Source of the DNA: Desulfobulbus alkaliphilus
GTDB taxonomy: Bacteria > Desulfobacterota > Desulfobulbia > Desulfobulbales > Desulfobulbaceae
Reading direction: 5' to 3'
DNA length: 64,000 nucleotides
Assembly (NCBI RefSeq): GCF_016918545.1
Contig: NZ_JAFFQC010000001.1
Span: 1 to 64,000 of the forward strand
Below the pieces are notes generated by a model, which did not search any database, was not told the DNA's origin, and saw nothing but the letters and a program-made list of their open reading frames with translations. Below, piece after piece: positions 45,114-52,971 of this stretch. The position numbers and the translations under genes are program-made. The first letter of the stretch is position 1, and the number at the start of each line of letters is the position of its first letter.

Positions 45114-46238
45114 TTATTCCACCAACACTCTGTTATTGAGATTGCCGAACAAACAAAGCACTTCGTAACTGATGGTCCCCATCCAATCGGCGACATCGTC
45201 GGCGGTTATCTCGTCGTCACCCTGACGACCGAGTAACACCACCTCATCGCCAACCTCCACATCTTCCAACCCGGTAACATCGATCAGGGTCAGATTCATG
45301 GACACTCGTCCAACCACCGGAGCCCGATGACCTCGGATAAGAACCTGGGCAGTGTTTGACAGACTGCGCAGGTAACCGGCCCCGTATCCCACAGGTAGAA
45401 CCGCTATGGTCGACGGTCGAGAGGTGGTGAACAGATGACTGTAGCCGAGACCATGCCCGGCGGGAATCCGCCGCAGTTGGATGACCTGGGTGGTGAAACG
45501 CATGGCGGGGCGCAGAAGCGGCAAGGAGGCTGCCTTGCGGCCGGCATGGCCGTCCGGATAACAACCATATAGAGCTAATCCCAGGCGAACCATGTTGAAG
45601 CGGGATCCGGCAACATAGAACAATCCGCCGGAGTTGGCAAGATGAAGGCAACATTTCCCGGGTGCAAGTATATCGAGGGCCGCGGTGGTCTCGCGAAATA
45701 TATGCAGCACCTCCCAGGAATTTAGGGATCCGGGGTCATCAGCCATGGGAAAATGTGCCATAACTCCATCGATGCGCAGGTTGGCATGCGCCTGTACCCT
45801 TTGGACCAGGGAGAGAAAATCACCGGGCAAGGTTCCCTGACGCCCCATACCAGCGTCCATTTTCAAGTGCACCCCTACCTTTACCCCTGTTTCTTCAGCT
45901 AAACGGGAAAATTCGCCAAGGTTGGTGGCATCGGTGATTACCGGTGTTAAATTGGCATCCAGCATGACCGGCAGGCTCTGGGGGAGACTTCCCACCAGAA
46001 CAAAAACCGGCAGCGTCAACCCGGCCTGCCGCAGTCGCAGCCCCTCCACTGCTTCGGCAACACCGAGTGCGGCGGCTCCCTGTTCAGCAAAAATGCGGGC
46101 ACAGGAGATCATGCCATGACCATAGCCGTCGGCTTTGACCATGACCATGATATCCGCTTCTCCGGCCAGGCGCCGACACAGATGAAAATTGTGGACCAGC
46201 GCACCGCGGCTGATTTCGACCCGATTAAGCGAGTTCAT
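45114..46238 (-). CDS. alr: Alanine racemase
   Basis: This 374-residue PLP enzyme makes D-alanine for peptidoglycan. PLP-binding Lys35 is in VMVKADGYGHGM; later segments AHANLRIDGVMAHFPMAD and VRLGLALYGCYP are typical, and PVVGRVSMNLTLIDVTG carries the tyrosine/Cys region. I chose the ATG at 46238; a longer frame upstream belongs to the overlapping membrane protein. The two genes overlap by 14 bases, suggesting co-translation. Confidence 0.9.
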   Translation of the reverse strand: MNSLNRVEISRGALVHNFHLCRRLAGEADIMVMVKADGYGHGMISCARIFAEQGAAALGVAEAVEGLRLRQAGLTLPVFVLVGSLPQSLPVMLDANLTPVITDATNLGEFSRLAEETGVKVGVHLKMDAGMGRQGTLPGDFLSLVQRVQAHANLRIDGVMAHFPMADDPGSLNSWEVLHIFRETTAALDILAPGKCCLHLANSGGLFYVAGSRFNMVRLGLALYGCYPDGHAGRKAASLPLLRPAMRFTTQVIQLRRIPAGHGLGYSHLFTTSRPSTIAVLPVGYGAGYLRSLSNTAQVLIRGHRAPVVGRVSMNLTLIDVTGLEDVEVGDEVVLLGRQGDDEITADDVADWMGTISYEVLCLFGNLNNRVLVE

Positions 46239-46746
46239 CATTCCTGAGCAGTCTGTACCAATGATACCAGCCATATCGACTGGACAAACACAAGGCCCAG
46301 CCAATCGAACAATACAGGATCCCGAGACTGTTTCCTGACTGAGGTATCTGTCGGAAAAGATACCCGGCGGAAATCATCAACGCCACCACTATCCAGGTTT
46401 TCCAGGAATACACAGCGCCAAGACACGTGTTTTCCTTGAAATGGAGTATCCGAAGAATCGATTTTTGCGCGGTAGCATCCAGAATACACAGTGATTTCAG
46501 AGTGCCAAGGCAACCAGCGATCACAACCACGAGGAAACTGTGGTCCGAATCAATCCAGGCCCAACCACGGATCATGAGCAGACAGCCAACTGTGGTCCAG
46601 AGAAACGGTGCGGCAAAAAGGTGCACCAGCCTTGATACGCCTGGTTTGAACGGATCGTTCACCAACTTCGTTCCCTCAACGGCCGGGACAGGCTCCTGCC
46701 CTTCTGGCGTTCCGGCATGGTTCACGAGCATTCCATGGAGAGTCAA
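46225..46746 (-). CDS. Hypothetical membrane protein with about four helices
   Basis: This roughly 173-residue protein has hydrophobic segments at LVHLFAAPFLWTTVGCLLMI, SFLVVVIAGCLGTLKSLC, TWIVVALMISAGYLF and GILYCSIGWALCLSSRYGW. No known family. TTG 46746 or ATG 46731 may be the start. It ends 14 bases inside alr and probably is in the same transcript. Confidence 0.5.
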   Translation of the reverse strand: MTLHGMLVNHAGTPEGQEPVPAVEGTKLVNDPFKPGVSRLVHLFAAPFLWTTVGCLLMIRGWAWIDSDHSFLVVVIAGCLGTLKSLCILDATAQKSILRILHFKENTCLGAVYSWKTWIVVALMISAGYLFRQIPQSGNSLGILYCSIGWALCLSSRYGWYHWYRLLRNDELA

Positions 46747-46920
46747 ACAGACCTTGTGGGTCCTGGCCTGAAAAAGGACAGCTCATTGACCTTGGCATAA
46801 AACCACCCTGAATGCAGAGCGGCTGAACTCCTATTCATTGCCCATCCGCCAACGGCAATAATCAACTCTAAGCCCGCGGGTGCTCTTCTCGGCACACCTT
46901 CAAGCAGAGCAAAGCATCTC

Positions 46921-47000
46921 CCTGAATCCGTGACGGCTGGACGCTTGTTTTGGGTATATCTTGCTGTCATTATATTATAATTGCAGTGGACCCCTTGATC
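46921..47000 (-). repeat. Family-1 element, truncated at the ferredoxin terminator
   Basis: CTGAATCCGTGACGGCTGG to TGCAGTGGACCCCTTGATC. It stops 16 bases before the terminator hairpin. Confidence 0.8.
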
Positions 47001-47015
47001 CTCTTAAAACAAGTT

Positions 47016-47042
47016 AAGCCCATCCCTCAAAGGGATGGGCTT
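47016..47042 (-). terminator. Terminator hairpin downstream of ferredoxin
   Basis: AAGCCCATCCC and GGGATGGGCTT form an 11-bp perfect stem around TCAAA. Read on the minus strand it follows the ferredoxin stop by 38 bases and continues AACTTGTTTT, a fair terminator tail. Confidence 0.75.
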
Positions 47043-47079
47043 ATTGATTGATTCTCGACCGAAGAACGAGTCCGGTATG

Positions 47080-47265
47080 TTACATCTCAGTGACGGTCAC
47101 CGCGCCTTCCGGACAGACCTCGACACAGGTCTCGCACCCCAGACACTCGTCGGCGTTGACCGGCTCGGCCTTGCCGTCCTGCATTTCAAAAACCTGGGTA
47201 GGACAGGCGTTGACACATTCTTCATCGCCGGAACATTTATCTTTATCAACAACGATTTCCCACAT
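47080..47265 (-). CDS. 2[4Fe-4S] ferredoxin
   Basis: This 61-residue ferredoxin begins [17 protein letters not shown]. Cysteines are C-x5-C-x3-C-P in [12 protein letters not shown] and C-x2-C-x3-C-P in [12 protein letters not shown]; the first motif has the longer spacing often seen in sulfate reducers. ATG 47265 follows GGAGGTTGTGCC, a good ribosome binding site. It would carry electrons in anaerobic metabolism. A terminator follows. Confidence 0.85.
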   Translation of the reverse strand: MWEIVVDKDKCSGDEECVNACPTQVFEMQDGKAEPVNADECLGCETCVEVCPEGAVTVTEM

Positions 47266-47724
47266 GGCACAACCTCCAGAATAAAAAAAAATAAGAACTG
47301 CAATACGGTCTATTCCTGCCGTGGCAGGAAGGGACAAGACTACCTAAAAGTCGTTTTCCTTTATAGGACAGCCCATGGTTTGTCAAGACAAATTATTGTG
47401 CGCACCCACCCGCGGAGGTACGCCCATTCCCGGCCAACGCTCACCGGAAGCGAACAACAGACAGTAAAGGCGCACCATGATTCTGCACAGTTGCCAGAAA
47501 CCGGGTGACATTGATCTTCATAACTCGGGTCAAATGAAAAAACACAAGAGGCCGGCTGTCACGGATCCATAACCAGGCAAAGAATCGGGCGTGCACAGTG
47601 CATGCGATGACGACTGCAAAAAGGGCAGAGCAGGATAATAGTTTGCAAATTTTTATTTGATCTTGCCGCAAACAAAGGTACAAATAAGCTGACAAATACT
47701 CTTCAGCAAAGGTGACACAGTATT
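47266..47724. other. Intergenic region with small hairpin and repeat remnant
   Basis: No gene is supported. TTCCTGCCGTGGCAGGAAGG (47309-47328) is a compact hairpin. A family-1-like end (GGCCGGCTGTCACGGATCC) lies near 47550. The region likely holds the promoter of the ferredoxin (minus) and of the next gene (plus). Confidence 0.35.
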
Positions 47725-48060
47725 ATGGCAAAAAAATTTATCCCTCCCGCCGCCTCACCCGAGAAAGGTGAACAAGCCATGGTCGAAGGCATCCTTGAAG
47801 GCAGTCCGGATGCCGTCGGCGTGGCGGTGATCCGCCTGGATTGCGGATGCCGAAAAATGGCGGCGATCAATCAATCAGGAGAACCCGCCAGCAAGATCAT
47901 CATGTATCGGGATAACGCGGAATCCATCTGTGAACAATGTCAGAATGACCACGGCGATTACTTTCGGGTGAGCAATCAGTTCATCAGTTGGAAAACACCG
48001 GAACCCGACCAATACACCAAAGAGATGATCATAGCCAAGGTTCTTGGCAGTCAGGGGTAA
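47725..48060 (+). CDS. Conserved hypothetical protein with Cys pairs
   Basis: This 111-residue protein has a disordered basic N-terminus, then AVGVAVIRLDCGCRKMAAIN and ESICEQCQNDHGDYFRVSN. The C-G-C and C-x-x-C could bind zinc or iron, but no family is recognised. GTGACAC precedes the ATG weakly. It lies upstream of the DUF2156 gene, 110 bases away. Confidence 0.55.
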   Translation: MAKKFIPPAASPEKGEQAMVEGILEGSPDAVGVAVIRLDCGCRKMAAINQSGEPASKIIMYRDNAESICEQCQNDHGDYFRVSNQFISWKTPEPDQYTKEMIIAKVLGSQG

Positions 48061-48124
48061 CCCGTGCCTCTTCAGTAACGGCTCTGGCCCCTACTCCTCT
48101 GTCCCACTGGACACTATCCTCTTT

Positions 48125-48163
48125 CTGAACTCGTGACGCATGGACGAACGCTCACGGATCCAG
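48125..48163. repeat. Family-1 element, minimal copy
   Basis: CTGAACTCGTGACGCATGG and ACGAACGCTCACGGATCC: both element ends with almost nothing between. The ATG in it (48140) would add ten foreign residues to the next gene; I prefer ATG 48170. Confidence 0.65.
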
Positions 48164-48169
48164 GTCACC

Positions 48170-49054
48170 ATGCTTCCTCTCTATCCTCAAAGCACTCCTC
48201 CCAGCCTGTCGCTCAGGCCTGCACTGCATCCGCTTTTCAAACAGGTTCAGGAAGGAATCTCCGAATTCACCTTTGCCAATCTGTATCTGTTCCGCCGAAC
48301 ACATCAATACACCTTATCGATGCTGAGCGACGGTACCGTGGTCATTCTGGGACGTGACGACCGGGTCTCCTTTTTCATGCTGCCTTTCGGCCTTCCTCAA
48401 CAAGGGCTGCTGGACCGCCTCTTCACTGATCATCTGCTCATGAAATCAGCCACTGTCCTCCAGGCAGAAATGTTGCACAGCCTGGGTTATCCAGTGCGGG
48501 AGGATCGAGACAACTTTGATTATCTCTATCAGCGACAGGACCTGGCCGCATTGGCTGGCCGCAATTATCACAAAAAACGTAACCTCGTCAAAACCTTTGT
48601 CCAATCATACCCATATGCAGCTCTGCCGCTGCGAGAGGAATACCGTGGTGAAGCCTTGAGCGTTCTCGATGCTTGGCGCCGGGAAACCGGGCAGACTGGT
48701 GATTACGAGGCAGCCCGTGAAGGGTTGGAAAAGATGGAGGAGTTACAGCTTTGCGGTGGACTCTACCGGGTGGCGGAGCGACCCGTTGCCTATGTCCTGG
48801 GAGAAGAATCGGCCGATGGCACCTGTTTTGTCATTCATTTTGAAAAAGCGCTGGCCGGGTTCAAGGGATTATACCAGTTCATCAACCAGTCATTTGCCGG
48901 TGTTCTGCCGGAAATCTATACCACCATCAATCGGGAGCAGGATCTGGGCGATCAGGGATTACGACAGGCCAAGCTCAGCTACAGACCATCCGGATTCATT
49001 AAAAAATTTCTGGCGCGTGCGCAGGATTCGACTTTTCCGGATTCTGCCCGGTAA
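48170..49054 (+). CDS. DUF2156 / phosphatidylglycerol lysyltransferase C-terminal-like protein
   Basis: This 294-residue protein is a GNAT-fold DUF2156 member (LPG_synthase_C type): ISEFTFANLYLFRRTHQYTL, MLPFGLPQQGLLDRLF, then GRNYHKKRNLVKTFVQSYPY, CGGLYRVAERPVAYVLGEES, FVIHFEKALAGFKGLYQFIN and a final YINREQDLG-like stretch. Related proteins transfer amino acids to lipids or serve as aminoacyl transferases. The ATG at 48170 is preferred to the one inside the repeat. A bidirectional terminator follows 17 bases downstream. Confidence 0.75.
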   Translation: MLPLYPQSTPPSLSLRPALHPLFKQVQEGISEFTFANLYLFRRTHQYTLSMLSDGTVVILGRDDRVSFFMLPFGLPQQGLLDRLFTDHLLMKSATVLQAEMLHSLGYPVREDRDNFDYLYQRQDLAALAGRNYHKKRNLVKTFVQSYPYAALPLREEYRGEALSVLDAWRRETGQTGDYEAAREGLEKMEELQLCGGLYRVAERPVAYVLGEESADGTCFVIHFEKALAGFKGLYQFINQSFAGVLPEIYTTINREQDLGDQGLRQAKLSYRPSGFIKKFLARAQDSTFPDSAR

Positions 49055-49070
49055 CGGCGGGAAAGGGCTG

Positions 49071-49111
49071 AAAACACCAATAGCCGGCACCTGGCCGGCT
49101 ATTGGTGTTTT
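49071..49111. terminator. Bidirectional terminator between DUF2156 and HU genes
   Basis: AAAACACCAATAGCCGGC and GCCGGCTATTGGTGTTTT form an 18-bp perfect stem around ACCTG, with A/T runs on both sides. Converging genes end on either side. Confidence 0.9.
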
Positions 49112-49129
49112 CTCCAATGAGAGAACTGT

Positions 49130-49402
49130 TCAGTTGACCGCGTCCGTCAGCTTACTGCCCGGCTTGAACTTGGCGACCGTTTTGGCGGGGATCTCGATGA
49201 CCGCTCCGGTCCGCGGGTTTTTCGCCTTGCGCTCAGTGCGCTTGACTGTGGAAAAGGTTCCGAAACCGACCAGCGTGACCTTGTCTCCCTTGGACAGGGC
49301 ATCGGATACAGCGATAAGCATTCCATTCAGCGCCTTCTCGGCAGCAGCCTTACTGATTTCCGCAGCCTCCGCCATGAACTCAACCAGTTCCTTCTTATTC
49401 AT
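49130..49402 (-). CDS. HU family DNA-binding protein
   Basis: This 90-residue protein has the HU/IHF layout: MNKKELVEFMAEAAEISKAA, GDKVTLVGFGTFSTVKRTER and AKNPRTGAVIEIPAKTV. The arm sequence N-P-R-T-G is typical for HU. GGGAGG precedes the ATG. It organises the nucleoid and ends 19 bases from the bidirectional terminator. Confidence 0.9.
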   Translation of the reverse strand: MNKKELVEFMAEAAEISKAAAEKALNGMLIAVSDALSKGDKVTLVGFGTFSTVKRTERKAKNPRTGAVIEIPAKTVAKFKPGSKLTDAVN

Positions 49403-49585
49403 TCTTCCCTCCCAATGGTTTTAACATTGCCTGTAACAGTCAGGCCAGTTCCTGACGCGGCTTCTTCCGATAACCTCGAAACTAAAATAAAAAAAAAAAT
49501 CTTTGTCAAAGAAAAAACCATGCCTCTCTTTGCCTGGGCCTTGACCAGGGGCCGTTCCCGGTCTGAAAAAGAACCTCGGAAGCCG

Positions 49586-50386
49586 TCAGCGTCCCTCCAG
49601 GTCCAGCAACACTTTCCTCACCCCGTTGTTTCGCATAAAACGCAGAATGGAGAGCCTGATACCTGAATTGAGCAGAAGATCGAAATCCGATCCGGCGACC
49701 TCGACATGGACCACATCCTCGCAATCTTTGGCCAGCCGGACCCGACAACCAGTCAAGCCGAACTTTTCCATACCCTTTTCCCAGGCCTCAATCCGTCGAA
49801 GTCGCTGGCTGGTGATCATCATCCCCGAGGGGATCCTGGTCGCCAGGCAAGAGGAGGAAGGATGCTCCCAGTTGCTCAGTCCGAGACGACGACCGTATTC
49901 ACGGGTATCGGCTTTACTGAAACCGGCTGCAACCAAGGGCATTTTCACCCCCAGTTCATGAATGGCGCGAAGTCCGGCACGCCTGTCCTTGAGGTCGTCG
50001 GCATTGGTCCCATCAAGCAGAAGAGAAAAACCCGCTTTTTCCATCCGCTGTCTGAACAATGTATAGATCCGGAGCTTACAGAGATAACAACGATCTTCGG
50101 AGTTGTTGACAAACTCCTTCCAGGCGAGGGGTTGCAGATCAACAACCTCCAACTCGACCCCTCTGGGATATCCGTTGTCGACCGGCCAGCTTTCTGCCCG
50201 CTCGATTTCTCCTGATTTAAGCAGTTCGGACCGGCCAAAAAGAGGGAGGACATTGCCTGCCCCCAGGGTATCGAGGGCGCACTTCACCAGCAGTGAGCTG
50301 TCAATACCACCGGAAAAAGCAATTGCCACCCGCCGGTACCCCTGTAATATGGAGCGTAACCGTTGAGCTTTATCATCAAGATGCAA
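49586..50386 (-). CDS. larE: LarE-like sacrificial sulfur transferase (nickel-pincer cofactor)
   Basis: This 266-residue PP-loop enzyme has the ATP-binding VAIAFSGGIDSSLLVKCALD, SEDRCYLCKLRIYTLF with the Cys region, and EHPSSSCLATRIPSG. LarE adds sulfur to the nicotinate-derived precursor of the nickel-pincer cofactor of LarA. The start is TTG 50386 with AGGAGG ten bases upstream; no in-frame ATG fits. LarA is at 62533; LarB and LarC are not in view. Confidence 0.8.
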   Translation of the reverse strand: MHLDDKAQRLRSILQGYRRVAIAFSGGIDSSLLVKCALDTLGAGNVLPLFGRSELLKSGEIERAESWPVDNGYPRGVELEVVDLQPLAWKEFVNNSEDRCYLCKLRIYTLFRQRMEKAGFSLLLDGTNADDLKDRRAGLRAIHELGVKMPLVAAGFSKADTREYGRRLGLSNWEHPSSSCLATRIPSGMMITSQRLRRIEAWEKGMEKFGLTGCRVRLAKDCEDVVHVEVAGSDFDLLLNSGIRLSILRFMRNNGVRKVLLDLEGR

Positions 50387-50548
50387 GCAGCAGTACCTCC
50401 TGTCGCGGCCCAAATGGCTCGACTGGTCTCGAATGCATGGATCGCCTTGCCTCCGACCGAGGCATGGATCGGATCCTTTTCCTGTATACACCAGACCGGA
50501 CGAATCCTGCAAGCAGCAGGAATAAGGATCGGGCTGGACAGGGCAATC

Positions 50549-50673
50549 AAAGCTGACGCGTGGACGAACGCCCCCGAAGAGCGGTGGTGAAAGGTCGTAT
50601 CAAGGATGCCACTGCTTATCATCTGATTACAGCAGGATATATCCAATACAAATGGCCAGCCGTCAGGATTCAG
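50549..50673 (+). repeat. Family-1 element, deleted form
   Basis: AAAGCTGACGCGTGGACG and CGAACGCCCCCGAAGAGCGG, then TGATTACAGCAGGATATATCC and GCCGTCAGGATTCAG. Left end lacks the typical CTGAATCC; right end is intact except a missing base. Confidence 0.75.
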
Positions 50674-50675
50674 AG

Positions 50676-51455
50676 TTAAAAATTGCCGAGGTGAACCGCG
50701 CCATACAGCTCGACCAGAAATTTCTCCGTAGCTGGAGACAGGGAGATGAATTCAGTACCGTATAAAGAAGTGTCAACATTTTTAACACGGACCTTTTCCT
50801 GTATGTGAAAATTTTTACCAATAGTGCAGTTGATGATCAACAGGTCGCCGACAGCATGCTCCACAGGAGTCTGCAACCGTGCTCCTCCCAGGCTGATGTC
50901 AACAATCGTGGCGGTACTGTTACGCAGAGTCGAGGTGTTATAACAGGCGGCAACGATTTCGCTATCCGTGATCTTGTTCCGCACGATGCGTTTGGACCGA
51001 CGGCGTTCCTTGAACTCATAGGGGTATGCATCGACCTTGCCGCCGGATTGCTCCAAGTCGATGCTTCCCCCGGCCATCTGCATGAACAGCGGGATATCAC
51101 TGCTTTTGATATGGTCCATGAACCAGGTATCAAGGAAAGTGGAGATTTCGGTCCCGGGATCTTTCTTATTGCGAAAGCTTAACTTGAATTTGCGGAACTG
51201 CTTGACAAGATCATAATGCTCAAGACTGTGGGACATTGATTGTTCGTGCAGGTGAAAGAGTTCCTCCTCTGCTTCGAAATGTCTGTAGACATAGTTTTCA
51301 AGGACATCAAAAAGCGTGTCAGCGACCCTTCTGTCCGCCGAGGCACGAGTGACGTTGTCAAGATCATGGATGAGATCAAAAATAATCTTGTGTTGATTGT
51401 CGATGATGCCGACCCCGACATTGAGGTCGGCGTCCCACGTTCTTCGTTTTTTCAT
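50676..51455 (-). CDS. Bacteriohemerythrin-PilZ fusion protein
   Basis: This 259-residue protein fuses a hemerythrin domain (residues about 8-130) to PilZ (about 150-250). Iron ligands fit H22, H59 with E63 (HFEAEE), H76/H80 (HSLEH) and H115 with D120 (HIKSSD). PilZ has ERRRSKRI at about 150-157 and DISLGG at 186-191, the c-di-GMP-binding R-x3-R and D/N-x-S-x-x-G motifs. It may pair oxygen or redox sensing with c-di-GMP. I prefer ATG 51455 (GGGAGTGAGG upstream). Alone, between two family-1 elements. Confidence 0.8.
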   Translation of the reverse strand: MKKRRTWDADLNVGVGIIDNQHKIIFDLIHDLDNVTRASADRRVADTLFDVLENYVYRHFEAEEELFHLHEQSMSHSLEHYDLVKQFRKFKLSFRNKKDPGTEISTFLDTWFMDHIKSSDIPLFMQMAGGSIDLEQSGGKVDAYPYEFKERRRSKRIVRNKITDSEIVAACYNTSTLRNSTATIVDISLGGARLQTPVEHAVGDLLIINCTIGKNFHIQEKVRVKNVDTSLYGTEFISLSPATEKFLVELYGAVHLGNF

Positions 51456-51829
51456 CCTCACTCCCTGATTTGTATTGCTTCCGTGGGTTTTTTTCATCAC
51501 ACTGTCAAGCAGTTGCCGGAACCGGTCCGGCCTTGCACCCCCTGTTCAAGTACAAGGCGCGTGATGACCCAATCAGCCGTTCATTGCAGTTAATCCTGGA
51601 AAAGTGTAAAGAACCTGGCTGCAAATGTCAAAAAAGAACCAACGGGCCTGATCTCTGCTCATGCGAATTAGCTTGAAAAATCCGTTTACTCTCTTTAATG
51701 AAACAAACGGAGAAGAAATAGGGTCCTCCCGCCCGAACGGTCACCCTGGACTCGTTCACCGGAGGGGTGAAATTGCGCTGTTTGTCATGCCCCTCGTAAG
51801 CGGTCAAAGGACATCAGATTTATCCAGAC
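51456..51829. other. Intergenic region with nothing recognised
   Basis: About 370 bases between the hemerythrin-PilZ start and a family-1 element. Short frames only; probably promoter of the minus-strand gene plus decayed material. Confidence 0.3.
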
Positions 51830-51961
51830 CCTGGATCCTTAATCGTGCGGACGTACGCCCCGAAGGGGCTGGTGATATTTATTACCAAGGATTTCGCTAC
51901 AATTAAAAAATAATTACAGCAAGATATATCCAAAACAAGCGTCCAGCCGTCATGGATTCAA
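51830..51961 (+). repeat. Family-1 element, deleted form
   Basis: CCTGGATCCTTAATCGTGCGG, then CGCCCCGAAGGGGCTGG, TAATTACAGCAAGATATATCC and CCAGCCGTCATGGATTCA. The central stem is missing. Confidence 0.8.
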
Positions 51962-52066
51962 GTAGACGCGACTGTCAGCCAGAGCCCCTCACTACCGGCA
52001 GTCGTACCAGTGCAACAATGGGCACAGGTGATCAATTACCTCACCCTTGATCAAAGGAGATGTTGT

Positions 52067-52894
52067 ATGCGGGAAGAAATCCGAAAGGTCCTTCGGGACG
52101 TAGCCGGAGGCAGTGGCAGGATCACCGTGCTGACGGGTGCCGGAATCTCGGCGGAAAGCGGAATTCCCACCTTTCGCGGCCCTGAAGGCTACTGGACAGT
52201 GGGGTCCAAAGTGTACCATCCCCAGGAAATGGCCACATTCGCAATGTTTACCTACCAGCCGGACGAAGTCTGGAAATGGTATCTGTACCGCATGGGGGTC
52301 TGTCGGCGAGCGAACCCCAACCCCGGCCATTTCGCCCTGGTGAACATGGAAGAGCGGTTTGGCGACCGCTTCACCCTTGTCACCCAGAATATCGACGGCC
52401 TGCACCTGCGCGCCGGCAACAGTCTGGCCCGCACGTACCAGATCCACGGTAATGTCGATTACATGCGCTGTTCCCTGGAATGCAGCGATGCCATCTATCC
52501 CATTCCGGCAGAGGTCGAGGCCAAGTCAAACGAAGAAAGCCTTACCGAAAGCGACCGGCATTATCTGCGCTGCCCCCTGTGCCAAGCGCAATCTCGACCC
52601 CACATCCTGCTTTTCGACGAATACTACAACGAACACCATTTCCACTTTTACAGCGCACTGAAGGCGGCGGAAGAAACTGCTCTGCTCATCGTGGTCGGCA
52701 CCGCCGGTGCCACCAACCTGCCCAACCAGGTAGCCCGCCAAGTCTTCCAGCGCGGTGGTATTATCATCGATGTCAATATCGACACCAACCCCTTTGCCCA
52801 ACTGGCGGAACGCAGCGGGCAGGGTTTCTTTATCCGGGAATCGAGTGCCACGGCCTTGCCCGCCATGCTCGATGCCATGACCGCAGACATCTGA
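52067..52894 (+). CDS. Sir2-family NAD-dependent deacylase
   Basis: This 275-residue sirtuin has GAGISAESGIPTFRG (NAD binding), QNIDGLH, IHGN (catalytic His) and two Cys pairs (MRCSLEC, RCPLC) for zinc. The helix region contains WYLYRM, where Y-x-x-R is the pair found in SIRT5/CobB-like class III enzymes that remove malonyl or succinyl groups. Start at ATG 52067 (AAAGGAGA upstream). Its stop lies within a family-1 end. Confidence 0.85.
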   Translation: MREEIRKVLRDVAGGSGRITVLTGAGISAESGIPTFRGPEGYWTVGSKVYHPQEMATFAMFTYQPDEVWKWYLYRMGVCRRANPNPGHFALVNMEERFGDRFTLVTQNIDGLHLRAGNSLARTYQIHGNVDYMRCSLECSDAIYPIPAEVEAKSNEESLTESDRHYLRCPLCQAQSRPHILLFDEYYNEHHFHFYSALKAAEETALLIVVGTAGATNLPNQVARQVFQRGGIIIDVNIDTNPFAQLAERSGQGFFIRESSATALPAMLDAMTADI

Positions 52895-52971
52895 ATCCAT
52901 GACGGCTGGACTCAGGGTCCTGGATCCGTGAGCGTATATCCACAGCAAGAGTCCAACCGTCACGGATTCAG
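52891..52971 (+). repeat. Two minimal family-1 pieces between converging genes
   Basis: CTGAATCCATGACGGCTGG and TCCTGGATCCGTGAGCG, then CAAGAGTCCAACCGTCACGG ATTCAG. The sirtuin stop is in the first piece; the RND permease stop (minus strand) is in the last. Both genes end in repeat sequence. Confidence 0.75.
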
